Part shown: piece after piece, positions 47,316-56,800 of the stretch
Layout: each line of letters starts with the position of its first letter
Numbering within the stretch: the first letter of the stretch is position 1
Origin: Bacillota bacterium
GTDB lineage: Bacteria; Bacillota; Clostridia; Lachnospirales; Cellulosilyticaceae
Assembly (NCBI GenBank): GCA_023436395.1
Contig: JAEZJJ010000094.1
Location: 25,376-89,375 of the forward strand
Direction of reading: 5' to 3'
DNA: 64,000 bases
Program-made: the position numbers and the translations under genes
Notes under the pieces: model-generated
Told to the model about the DNA's origin: nothing
The model's database searches: none
Seen by the model: only the letters and a program-made list of their open reading frames with translations

Positions 47316-48118
47316 ATGTAAAAAAATTATTTGAAAAGTTAACACCAAAAGAAGAGAATGAAGCACAAAAAACAACCAATGCACTTCTATATAATGTAGT
47401 AGGTTTTTTGGCTGCCAGTGATTTTTCAGACAATGGAGCGATTATTAGCAATATAGGATATTTACTAGCAGAGAAGAATCTAAATATATGTATTGTGGAC
47501 TTTAAGGTATTTTTTCCTAGTTTATATAATTATTTAGACTTAGAGCCAAATGAAAAAGGAAAAGGGCTGTTAACAGTGCTGAAGGATGATAAAGCAGATA
47601 TTAGAATGCATATCAATGCAACTAAATATAAACAGCTTTACCTACTAACCCCTAGTCCCTATGATCTAATAGAAGAATACTTAGATTTTAGATTTACCCA
47701 TATACAACGGATTATTGAGGAACTTAAGGAAACTTTTGATATGGTATTAATTGATATTCCTAATAATCCACCACTGGAATTTTGCTTAGCAACCATGAAA
47801 TATGTGCATAGAGGTTTTATAACAGTAAGTGAGAGAATGGAAAGTATTTCAAATGTAGTAAAATTATTAGATTTTGCATCATCTATTGGTATTACGACAT
47901 CTAAGTTTACAAATTTAATTTTTGTAAATACATTAGGACTTAACTATGATTATGGTGCATTAAAGGAAGCAAACTTTAAGTTAGCAGCAAGCTTACCCTT
48001 AGTAAAGCCGGTTATAGAAGAGTATTTTAAAGGGAATCTATATATGAAAGATAGTACAATGATGAATAAGCAATATATGTTAGGTATACAGGAATTAGTA
48101 AGAATAATTGCTGGATAG
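47291..48118 (+). CDS. Second MinD/ParA-like protein lacking a P-loop
   Basis: At 275 residues the fold pattern of the MinD/CpaE ATPase domain can be followed. VVGFLAASDFSDNGAIISNI replaces the P-loop, NICIVDFKVFFPSLYNYLDL corresponds to the switch I region, and DMVLIDIPNNPPLE to switch II. No Walker A lysine is left, so it is probably a pseudo-ATPase. It may pair with the CpaE-like protein, whose P-loop is also damaged. Two degenerate copies in one Tad-like operon is unusual. The family is inferred from weak patterns and genomic place. Confidence 0.6.
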   Translation: MDRFESKINVKKLFEKLTPKEENEAQKTTNALLYNVVGFLAASDFSDNGAIISNIGYLLAEKNLNICIVDFKVFFPSLYNYLDLEPNEKGKGLLTVLKDDKADIRMHINATKYKQLYLLTPSPYDLIEEYLDFRFTHIQRIIEELKETFDMVLIDIPNNPPLEFCLATMKYVHRGFITVSERMESISNVVKLLDFASSIGITTSKFTNLIFVNTLGLNYDYGALKEANFKLAASLPLVKPVIEEYFKGNLYMKDSTMMNKQYMLGIQELVRIIAG

Positions 48119-48132
48119 CTAGGGGGGGAATA

Positions 48133-49602
48133 ATGTTAAATAGAGCAGATGTTAGTGAACTTCAGCAAAAGTATATGTATCAATCGCAGAAAGGAAATGA
48201 GGAAGAGGAAGAGCAAATTAAGCATAACACTATCAAATTCATTGAGGCACTAGAATTTTGCCAAAAGTATATAAGCAGCAATGCAACCAATGCATTTAGA
48301 AGAGAAACAGATCCTGCTAAAAAACGTGATATTACAAAACGCTATATAAATGAATTTGTGGATTCTCAGCGACCTATTGTAGAAGGGTATAAAGAACTAA
48401 AACTTTTAAAAGAGGCATTAGCAGATGAAATTACCCATTATGGGCCAATTACTGAAGCTATGAATGATCCTGATATAGATGAAATTAGAGCTAATGGACC
48501 AGATCAAATTTTTATTGAAAAAGGTGGGAAGACTGTATGTCTAGATAAAAGCTTTATTGATAAAGAACATATGGAGAGAATTATTTCTAAACTTTTAGGA
48601 GTATCTAAAGTTAGATTAACGCCAAAAGTACCTATGGTTAATGCTAGAACAATTGAAGGATATCGTGTTAATGCAACTCATGGCGATATTTCGCCATATG
48701 ATGTACCTGCATTCGTTATTAGAAAGTTTAATAAAAAAGATATTAGCCCTCAAGGTATGATTCAAAACCAATCTTTTTCACTAAATATGTATAAACTCTT
48801 ATCATTAATGCCCAAAGGAGATTTATCATGGATTACAGTAGGTCCAACTGGAAGTGGAAAGACCACATTGAATGAGCTTATTGTAAGACAAATAGATCCG
48901 TTATCACGTATTATTACAATAGAGAATCCTTCAGAAATGAGACTGATTAGAAGAGAAGGAGATAATGTAAATGGTAAAGTTATTAATGACGTTTTACAGT
49001 ATGAGTCTACAGGAGAAGAAGAAGAAGATAGTCCGGCTACTATGGAAGCATTACTAACTAATGCCATGAGACAATCTCCTCACTGGATAGGACCAGGAGA
49101 ACTTCGAAAGCCTAGTGAATTTGGAACAGCATTAAGGGCTGCTCAGACAGGTCACTTTTTCTTTACTACTCTACATGCAGAAGGTGATAAAGAAGCAATT
49201 TATAGATTCTTGACAGCCTATCTAATGGAGTCTAATGAACCTGCTGAGTTAGCGCTTAGAAATATATGTAGTGCAGTTAAATTTGTAGTATACCAAGAAA
49301 AATTAGCTGATGGTACAAGAAAGGTCATGTCTATATCTGAAGTAATAGGAGCAAAAGGCTTAGAGCCTATTGTTAATCCTATTTATCGTTTTATTTGTGA
49401 GGATGTAGTAGAGGAAGAAGGAACCCATAAGGTTTTAAAAATAGTGGGTAAACATAAACGTGTTGGTGCTCTATCAGAGCAGATTGTACAGAGTATGTTG
49501 AAGGCAGGAATCAAAAGAAGTAAATTCGAATTTTTGACAAAACCGGTAATGGAGGGTGAAGAGGAGGTGTATATAACGGATGAATATAGCCTTAGGGACT
49601 AG
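48133..49602 (+). CDS. cpaF: Tad/CpaF-type secretion ATPase
   Basis: This hexameric type II/IV secretion-family motor drives Flp pilus assembly or protein export. The 489 residues include an N-terminal helical region (~1-100), the N-terminal domain with MNDPDIDEIRANGPDQIFIE and INVNATHGD-like VNATHGDISPYDVPAFVIRK, and the motor core. Walker A is GPTGSGKTT (237-245). The Walker B-like and His-box region reads GPGELRKPSEFGTALRAAQT then FFFTTLHAEG. The usual VGE(V/I)RG block is changed to GPGELRK, and a glutamate-rich insert (ESTGEEEEDSP) precedes it. It is a divergent subfamily with intact ATP-binding residues. The ribosome site is GGGGGG before the ATG. Confidence 0.88.
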   Translation: MLNRADVSELQQKYMYQSQKGNEEEEEQIKHNTIKFIEALEFCQKYISSNATNAFRRETDPAKKRDITKRYINEFVDSQRPIVEGYKELKLLKEALADEITHYGPITEAMNDPDIDEIRANGPDQIFIEKGGKTVCLDKSFIDKEHMERIISKLLGVSKVRLTPKVPMVNARTIEGYRVNATHGDISPYDVPAFVIRKFNKKDISPQGMIQNQSFSLNMYKLLSLMPKGDLSWITVGPTGSGKTTLNELIVRQIDPLSRIITIENPSEMRLIRREGDNVNGKVINDVLQYESTGEEEEDSPATMEALLTNAMRQSPHWIGPGELRKPSEFGTALRAAQTGHFFFTTLHAEGDKEAIYRFLTAYLMESNEPAELALRNICSAVKFVVYQEKLADGTRKVMSISEVIGAKGLEPIVNPIYRFICEDVVEEEGTHKVLKIVGKHKRVGALSEQIVQSMLKAGIKRSKFEFLTKPVMEGEEEVYITDEYSLRD

Positions 49603-50572
49603 TTTAATATTAGGAGTAGTAGCATTTTTTTTCTGTATTCTATTTTTTGATATTAAAATATTTGATGGCTTTTACAAGATTGTAATGGATATAGGTACAA
49701 CTATTCTTGATTATATTCAAGACTTTAATAAAAAACGCTATATAGAAAGAATGAAGAGAGAAAAGATTGTCCTAGAAAAAGAAAATTTATTTGCTAAATA
49801 TAATAGGCTTGTAGAAGGGCTTATTATGGATTTTAATATGCCATTAACCTTAGAAAGCTTTACTTCATTATTATGCATTGTTTTCGTCATAGCAGTACTT
49901 ATTGTGATTTTGTTCATGAAGAGTGTAAGCCTTTCAGTGGTAATTACAGTAGCTGCATTTATAGGATTATTAACCTTCTTTGTAATGAGATCTAAGGCTA
50001 TTAGAATGGAGCGAATGGAAGCCATTATGGATGCAGAAGATTTAATCTGTCCTTTAGCGAGAGATGGGGTACTAGTAGCTATTAAGAAGGTTATGGAAAG
50101 TGATGAATACATAGCACCTAATATAAGAGGATATTTTAGGCAGTTTATAGATAACTGTGAACAAAATGGATACTCTTTTAAACAAGCTATTATATTGTTA
50201 AATAGGCAACTGGGAAGTAAATTTGATAATTTTACTAAAAAAGCAATAGTGTTTGAGTATAACGAAAGAAAAGGAATGGCAGATGTATTCTTAGATATTG
50301 TAGACGAGAATGCTGTATTAAGGGAAATGAATGCTAGGAAGGAAAGAATATTTAGGAAAATGAATAGGGATTTTTTAATAAAGACATTTATTATCATTGT
50401 ATTTTTTATGTACTCCCTAACAGTAGAAGGATTTAGAGAATTTATGGTAGGAACAGAAGGTGGGAAGATAATTAATACAGCTATGATTAGTATTATCTGT
50501 ATTAGTTTTGCTAGATGCCAAGCTTTACAGGGTGAACTAGGGGGAGGTAGTAAAAATGGTATTTATAAGTAA
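49580..50572 (+). CDS. TadB-like inner-membrane platform protein
   Basis: At 330 residues it has helices near the N-terminus (~5-25), two in the middle (~95-135) and two near the C-terminus (~275-325), with a type II secretion F domain between (MDAEDLICPLARDGVLVAIK...FRQFIDNCEQNG). This is the TadB/GspF topology, forming the platform on which the CpaF motor acts. It overlaps the cpaF end by 23 bases, with GGAGGTG upstream inside that gene, and overlaps the tadC-like start by 17 bases. Confidence 0.78.
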   Translation: MNIALGTSLILGVVAFFFCILFFDIKIFDGFYKIVMDIGTTILDYIQDFNKKRYIERMKREKIVLEKENLFAKYNRLVEGLIMDFNMPLTLESFTSLLCIVFVIAVLIVILFMKSVSLSVVITVAAFIGLLTFFVMRSKAIRMERMEAIMDAEDLICPLARDGVLVAIKKVMESDEYIAPNIRGYFRQFIDNCEQNGYSFKQAIILLNRQLGSKFDNFTKKAIVFEYNERKGMADVFLDIVDENAVLREMNARKERIFRKMNRDFLIKTFIIIVFFMYSLTVEGFREFMVGTEGGKIINTAMISIICISFARCQALQGELGGGSKNGIYK

Positions 50573-51437
50573 AGTAATGATTATTGCAAGTGTTATTTAC
50601 TTAATAAAAGTATTTTTGTATCCCTACTACAGACCTGTAAGTAAAAAGCATAAAAAGAGAACTAGGCTTCACCAAAAGCAGATAAAAAAAGAGGCTGAGA
50701 AAGAGAAATTAAGAGTAATTAAGCGTAGAATTGCTAAGAAGTATATCAAGACATTTATTAGTGAAGTAGAATACAAAAGATTAAAAAGAATGCTAGATCG
50801 TTTAGATATGAATACTTTGCCAGAGGAAATAAGATTTAATCAAATAGCATATGTGGGGCTGGCTATACTAGTAAGTATATTTTTATTTAAAGTAAATATA
50901 CTATTAGGCTATGCAGGATGTGTATTTGTTATATTTGGGTGGCTTTATCCAGTGGATGAATTAGATAAGCAAATTCAGCTTAGGAATAAACAGATAGCCA
51001 ATGATTTTCCTGCATTTTATAGTATGGTGTACTATCAATACTCAAAGACTATTAATATTTTCTTTGCAGATGTTATAAGAGATTATTTACCTAATGCTAA
51101 TAAGTATATGGCAGAAGAATTAGGATATATGTTAGATAATATTGACTTTGGAGAAGAATTTGTACTAAAGCAACTCAAAAAGCGAGTGCCGCTTCATTAT
51201 ATTATTAAATTTTGTGATATTATGGAAACACGTTTAAAGGGGTATGATAATACCTCACAGATGGCATATCTAAAGAATGAATTAGATGAATTTCGTGTAC
51301 AAGCATTAGAAGAAGAATTGACAAAAAGAGAACATGCTAATGGGAAAATACAGATGATACTTATCATAGTACTTGGAATATACATATTTATTTATTACTT
51401 ATTTACTATTTTAGAATCATTGGTGATGTTTAGTTAA
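50556..51437 (+). CDS. TadC-like inner-membrane platform protein
   Basis: The 293-residue partner of the TadB-like protein has one N-terminal helix, a pair at ~100-130 (YVGLAILVSIFLFKVNILLG) and one C-terminal helix (MILIIVLGIYIFIYYLFTIL), with a cytoplasmic T2SS-F-like region (QIANDFPAFYSMVYYQYSKT). A very basic stretch follows the first helix. GGGGGAGG lies upstream of the ATG. A 69-base gap follows before the pilin gene. Confidence 0.75.
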   Translation: MVFISKVMIIASVIYLIKVFLYPYYRPVSKKHKKRTRLHQKQIKKEAEKEKLRVIKRRIAKKYIKTFISEVEYKRLKRMLDRLDMNTLPEEIRFNQIAYVGLAILVSIFLFKVNILLGYAGCVFVIFGWLYPVDELDKQIQLRNKQIANDFPAFYSMVYYQYSKTINIFFADVIRDYLPNANKYMAEELGYMLDNIDFGEEFVLKQLKKRVPLHYIIKFCDIMETRLKGYDNTSQMAYLKNELDEFRVQALEEELTKREHANGKIQMILIIVLGIYIFIYYLFTILESLVMFS

Positions 51438-51506
51438 AGGTTATTAATGTTGCATATAATTTAGCAACGTTAAAATATAAAGATTCAAATATAAGGAGGA
51501 AGTAAA

Positions 51507-51740
51507 ATGAGAAAGATGATTGATAAATTAAGATTAATGGGGATTAAAATGCAACTTGAATTAGAAAGAGTAGTAAAAGAAGAAAGAGGAGATATAGGGA
51601 TTAAACAGTTAGCAATTACTGTAGGAGTAATTATTGTGGTAGGTGCAGCAGTACTTATATTAAAAGATTCTATTGGAGATATTATTGATAGTGTATGGGA
51701 ATGGCTATTTGAAGATGTAATTCAAAAGATAGGTGAATAA
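51507..51740 (+). CDS. Flp-like prepilin
   Basis: At 77 residues it has a charged leader ending ERG, then DIGIKQLAITVGVIIVVGAA as the hydrophobic pilin helix, and a short amphipathic tail (DSVWEWLFEDVIQKIGE). Prepilin peptidase would cut after the glycine at about residue 30, giving a mature peptide of about 47 residues, the size of Flp pilins. The usual glutamate at mature position 5 is not present (lysine instead). AAGGAGGAAG gives the strongest ribosome site in this operon, as expected for the most abundant product. Confidence 0.78.
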   Translation: MRKMIDKLRLMGIKMQLELERVVKEERGDIGIKQLAITVGVIIVVGAAVLILKDSIGDIIDSVWEWLFEDVIQKIGE

Positions 51741-51745
51741 AAATC

Positions 51746-52225
51746 ATGAAAGGATTTGCTAAAGCTTGCTTTATAAGTATTATTATAACTATTTTTATAT
51801 TTATGTTTACTAGCTTTATTTATTTTTTTCCATGGTATACTACTCTAATTGTAGAGACATTTAATGTTTCACAGATTGTAGCAGGAGACAATTATCTAAA
51901 GCAAATGTACTATGATGATACTTTAGATAGATTGCAGAATAAGCCTATTTTTAAGGATAATCCAGATAAGATAGAACTTATTGTGGAAAATGAGGATGGC
52001 GGAAAGGCAATTGGATACAATGATGAAGAATTGTATGAAGGTTCTATGGAGAATGATAAACCTTATAAGCAGAGAGGGCGTACTATTGAAGTGGAGCTGC
52101 AGGCAGTCTATCCTTTGAAGGTTACAGTTTGGGGAAATACATATACAAAGGATATTCCTATAAGTTTTGCTATGAAGACAGTAGGATTAAAACACTATAA
52201 GGACTTAGAATATTATTTCGATTAA
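51746..52225 (+). CDS. TadE/pseudopilin-like protein 1
   Basis: At 159 residues it has one N-terminal helix (~8-30, FISIIITIFIFMFTSFIYFF) and a ~125-residue extracytoplasmic domain (QIVAGDNYLKQMYYDD...YPLKVTVWGNTYTKDIP). This topology matches the minor pseudopilins TadE/TadF of Tad systems, although sequence similarity is weak. The start lies five bases after the pilin stop and lacks a good ribosome site, so translation may depend on the pilin gene. Confidence 0.6.
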   Translation: MKGFAKACFISIIITIFIFMFTSFIYFFPWYTTLIVETFNVSQIVAGDNYLKQMYYDDTLDRLQNKPIFKDNPDKIELIVENEDGGKAIGYNDEELYEGSMENDKPYKQRGRTIEVELQAVYPLKVTVWGNTYTKDIPISFAMKTVGLKHYKDLEYYFD

Positions 52226-52242
52226 ATGAAGTAGGGAAGAAT

Positions 52243-52749
52243 ATGAGACAAGTAGCATATATAGTATTGGGAGTAGTATTTCTAGCAAATCTAATACAAC
52301 CTATGACAGAAATGGCAGAGACATGTAGGCAAAAGATAGTAATTAGTGCCGCCCTTAATAATTCATTTCGTGCAGCTAGAGATCGGAGCTTAACAGAAGA
52401 AAGTTTACAAGATTTAGCGGCTGAAGTAGATGTTGATTTATTTTATCAGTACTTTGCTGAAGCTTTTTGCGATAGCTTAGATCTACAGGTAATTAATAAA
52501 GGGATAGGTGAATCAGGCTATATAGAGTTCGAGTCAGGAGATGATTCTTATAATACTATCCGAGTAGAAATTGATATAGAGGATGGGTCATATGAATATG
52601 AAGATAGGGATACAACTAGAGTGAACTTACATTTAGAAACAGACTATAAGTTTAAAATAGGTGCACTTCAATTACTAAATGATGCAAATAAGTATAATTC
52701 ATACACCTTAGAATTTGATAGAACCTATCTCTTACTAGTGAAAAATTAA
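52243..52749 (+). CDS. TadE/pseudopilin-like protein 2
   Basis: At 168 residues it has one N-terminal helix (~4-22, VAYIVLGVVFLANLIQPM) and an extracytoplasmic domain with helices (LTEESLQDLAAEVDVDLFYQ) and strands (NTIRVEIDIEDGSYEYEDRD). The layout resembles the preceding gene and TadF-like proteins. No known catalytic motif is seen. It stands at the junction between the Tad-like and type VII-like halves of the operon, with the YukD-like gene starting 11 bases later. Confidence 0.55.
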   Translation: MRQVAYIVLGVVFLANLIQPMTEMAETCRQKIVISAALNNSFRAARDRSLTEESLQDLAAEVDVDLFYQYFAEAFCDSLDLQVINKGIGESGYIEFESGDDSYNTIRVEIDIEDGSYEYEDRDTTRVNLHLETDYKFKIGALQLLNDANKYNSYTLEFDRTYLLLVKN

Positions 52750-52760
52750 AGGAGATAATA

Positions 52761-52991
52761 ATGGAGTACATACTAGTAAATGTTAAATTAGATAAAGAAC
52801 GTGTAATAGAACTAAAGATACCAGGTGAAATTAAAGCTAGGGAACTAATAGATATGTTAGATGAGGTGTTTCATGTAAAGGCAGGAGGGAAAAAGGCTTT
52901 GCATGTTGAGCCACTAGGCAGAATATTAGGAGACGAAGAGGTTTTAATGGATGAAGGGGTACATAGTGGTTCACAAATTAGTTTGTTATAA
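52761..52991 (+). CDS. YukD/EsaB-like ubiquitin-fold protein
   Basis: At 76 residues the sequence follows the beta-grasp pattern of YukD/EsaB: VNVKLDKERVIELKIPGEIK at the N-terminus, ARELIDMLDEVF as the helix, then EPLGRILGDEEVLMDEGVHS and GSQISLL at the end. EsaB is a cytoplasmic component of Firmicute type VII secretion (T7SSb) that affects secretion through EssC. It marks the start of the type VII part of the operon. Ribosome site AAAGGAG. Confidence 0.85.
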   Translation: MEYILVNVKLDKERVIELKIPGEIKARELIDMLDEVFHVKAGGKKALHVEPLGRILGDEEVLMDEGVHSGSQISLL

Positions 52992-53005
52992 GGGAGAAAC
53001 GACTA

Positions 53006-53788
53006 ATGAATAACATTCAAAACGGAGGTCTTATTTGTCAAATAGGTGAGAGCATTATACACGGAAATGGATTAAGAGAAATAGAGGTAAAGGGTATACA
53101 CCTAGTACCATGGTTTATTAACTATAGTAAATCAGAAGAGACTATTTATTATAGTGATGCTAAGAAAGATAACTATCTGTGTAAACTAGATTTAAATACA
53201 TCAGGAGAGCAAGTGTTATTAAAAGAATCTGTTTATTTGCTGATAAAATATAAGGATAAATTATATTACATTAATGAGAAAAATGGTTATTTATATAGTT
53301 ATCACATAGGGGAAAAGAAAGTAAGGCAATTAACTGATGAAATGGTAAACACTTTTTATATCAAAGATGAAAAGTTATGGTACTCGAATTATAGTGGCAT
53401 TATCCAAATGACAATAGAAGGACAAAATAAACAACGAATTAGCAAAAGAGAGGCAATAAGGTTGATAGAAAGTAAGGGTACCTTATTTTTTATTGATAAA
53501 GAAGAGTATGCGGTGTGTTATATATCAGGAGAAGACTTACAGAAGATAGAAGGAAGTAAGGCAACAAGTATCAACGTATATGAGGACTGTATATTCTATA
53601 ATCATGCTAATGATAAATCTCATATATATAGGTATAGCGTAGATAATGAGTTTAACATTAAGTTTATTCCAGAACGCGCAGATCACATACATATCATAGA
53701 AGATACGATTTATTACCTTAATCAAGATAGTAAGTTATGGATGCATGTACCCGTTCACGGTGGGAAACCACTACCACTTACAGAATAA
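53006..53788 (+). CDS. Beta-propeller-like protein (DUF5050-type)
   Basis: At 260 residues there are at least five repeats of about 40 residues with a YY/LYY strand core: EETIYYSDAKKDNYLCKLDL, DKLYYINEKNGYLYSYHIGE, EKLWYSNYSGIIQM, GTLFFIDKEEYAVCYI and DTIYYLNQDSKLWMHV. This is typical of DUF5050-like propellers. No signal peptide or membrane helix is seen, so it should be cytoplasmic. It occupies the slot where T7SSb operons carry essB (yukC). It may be a scaffold or a regulator of EssC; no such role is known to me. Confidence 0.7.
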   Translation: MNNIQNGGLICQIGESIIHGNGLREIEVKGIHLVPWFINYSKSEETIYYSDAKKDNYLCKLDLNTSGEQVLLKESVYLLIKYKDKLYYINEKNGYLYSYHIGEKKVRQLTDEMVNTFYIKDEKLWYSNYSGIIQMTIEGQNKQRISKREAIRLIESKGTLFFIDKEEYAVCYISGEDLQKIEGSKATSINVYEDCIFYNHANDKSHIYRYSVDNEFNIKFIPERADHIHIIEDTIYYLNQDSKLWMHVPVHGGKPLPLTE

Positions 53789-53806
53789 AGGAAGGATACA
53801 AATATA

Positions 53807-56800
53807 ATGGAGGAAAGTAAGGGAATTATATTTAGCAGGCCACCTAGATTTTTGCCAGAGATACCTAGAGGTGAAGTAGACATACCATCGCCACCTTCTA
53901 ATCAATCAAAACCAGAGATTAATTGGCTTACCATTTTATTACCACCATTTGTGATGATAGGTGCATCAGTGGCAATGGTAATACTTATGAATAGAAATCC
54001 AATCTATGTAATGATATCTATTGTAACCACTTGTGTGAGTATTTTTATATCGTTATTAAATGCAACCACACAAATTAAAAAGTATAAAAAGTATGTAAAG
54101 ACAAGAAAAACAAAATACTTGCAACTGATTACAGATTTAAAAACTGAGCTTGATATAGGGAGACAACAACAGATTGCGGCTATGAATGAGATTAATCCGC
54201 CGCCACAAGACTGTTTGGTACGACTTACTAATGTAGAGAGTACATTGTGGGAGAGAACACCTGCACATTCAGATTTTTTGAGTGTAAGAATGGGAATAGG
54301 AAGCGTCCCCACAACATTAAAACCTAAATACCAAAAGGCACAATTCAGTATAGAAGTAGATCCTCTACAAGAAGAACCTGAAAAGCTAGGAAAAGAGTTT
54401 GAAATGGCACATAATGTGCCGGTTTGTCTAGACTTAATCAAATCTGAAATAAGTGGGATAGCAGGTACCCCAGAAGCAGTAAGGGAGCTTTTAAAGGTTA
54501 TAGCACTGCAAATTATTACAAATCATAGTTATCAAGATGTTAAGATTGTACTTGTTTTAAAAGAAGAGGAATTAAAAGAATGGGAATGGATTAAGCAAGT
54601 TCCCCATATATGGGATGATAATTTAAATGTAAGATTTATGATTTGTGGTCCTATAATTGCACACAGCACATTAGGGATGATATTTGAAGAACTTAAGGCA
54701 AGAGAAGCCAAGAAGGATGATACGAAACATACTTATCAAGGATTATCACAATACTTATTTATTGTGACAGATTCAGAACTTCTAGAAGAAGAACCTATTG
54801 CTAAATACTTATATAGTGGACATGCTTATATGGGTGTAACAGCTATTTTTACTTCTGAAAGAAAAGAATTTTTACCGATGAATTGTAAGAGTGTTGTTAC
54901 TATTCAAGGAAAAGTAGGAACATATGCTTATAAGGAATCCAGTAAACAAATACAGTTTAACATTGACCAGGTGGCAACATCAGATTTAGAAAAGGCTAGT
55001 CGCATAATGGCACCTATTAGATTAAAGAAGTCAACGAATCACTTTTCATTACCTAAGTCTATTACGTTACTAGAAATGTTACAAGCTAAGAAGGTAGATG
55101 AAGTAGATGTTATAAGTAGATGGAAGAATAATAAAACCTATAATGGGATGGGGGTACCTATCGGTGTTAGGGCTGGGGGAGAACTGTTTAATCTGGATAT
55201 GCAGGCATATGAAACAAGTCATGGGCCACATGGTCTAGTGGCTGGTACTACAGGTTCAGGAAAGAGTGAACTTTTACAAAGTATCATTATTTCATTAGCA
55301 GTTAATTTTCATCCATATGATGTGGTATTTGTACTTATAGACTATAAAGGTGGAGGAATGGCAGATATATTTAAAGGAATGCCACATCTAGTAGGAACCA
55401 TTACAAACTTAGGTGGAAATCAAACCAATAGAGCATTAGTATCTATTAAAAGTGAGCTTAAGAGAAGACAACAGATTTTCTCAGAATATGAAGTGAATAA
55501 TATAGATAAATATCAGAAACTTTTTCATGCCGGTAAGGCAAAGGAACCACTGCCACATCTTATTATGATTGCAGATGAGTTTGCAGAACTTAAGGCAGAA
55601 CAGCCTGAATTCATGAAAGAATTAGTAAGTACAGCACGTGTGGGGCGAAGTCTAGGTGTTCATCTTATTTTAGCCACTCAAAAGCCAGCAGGTGTAGTAG
55701 ATGATCAGATTTGGAGTAACTCTAGATTTAAGATATGTTTAAAGGTTCAGGATGAAGCAGATAGTAGAGATGTTATTAAAAGACCAGATGCAGCTAGAAT
55801 CAAAGAACCAGGTAGAGGTTACATACAAGTAGGAAATGACGAGATATTTGAAATGTTCCAATCTGCGTTTTCTGGTGCGGACTATGACCCATCAGGAGAG
55901 AGCAAAAAAAACAAAAAAGAAAAGAAGCTATTTAAGATAGGGCTAGATGGAAGGAAACAGCAAATCTATCCACTCTTCCAAGAACACATTGATAAAAGTG
56001 AGAAAGATTCACAGCTTAAAGCAATGGTTAACTATATAACGGAAGTGGCAAAAATAAATGGAATAGAAGGTCTTAAAGGACCATGGTTACCTCCACTACA
56101 AGAAACATTATATATGGATGACCTAGAAGGATTAGTATCGGCAAGTGTAGAGGTACAAAAACAAAAGTGGGAAAATGACAAAGAAGAATTAATAGCAACA
56201 GTAGGAAAAGTAGATGATCCTAAAGCCCAGCATCAAGGAGAACTAAAATTAGATTTTGTTAATGAAGGGAATCTTTTGATATACGGAGCAGCAGGTTCAG
56301 GAAAAACAATACTTATAGAAACTATCATTATGTCACTAGCATATAAATATAGTCCACAACACTTTAATTTTTATGTAATGGATTTTGGTGGAGGAACACT
56401 TAAGAAGTATGTACGTTTACCACATTGTGGAGGAGTGATGGGAATAGAAGAAGAAGATAAACTATATCAATTCATTCTATTTATCAATCGACTCATGGAA
56501 CAAAGAAAAGAAGCATTTGCAGAGGAATTAGTACCTAATTTATCTGCTTATAATAGTATTTCTAGTAAAAAGTTTCCCTACATGATGATTATTATTGATA
56601 ATTATTTTGCTCTTACTGAAACTTATGATGATATTAATGAAAGTATCATGCAACTTGCAAGAGAGGGGCTTAAGTATGGTATCTACTTTATAGTAACAGC
56701 TACAAGTAATGTATTTGTAAGATATAAATTTAGTATCAACTTCAAACAAAGTATAGCATTACAGCTTACAGATTTAGGAGAATATCCTTCAATTGTTGGC

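Noticed and set aside
49738..50397. A 219-codon reverse-strand open frame
   Set aside because: It lies entirely within the tadB-like gene, which has family topology and operon context.
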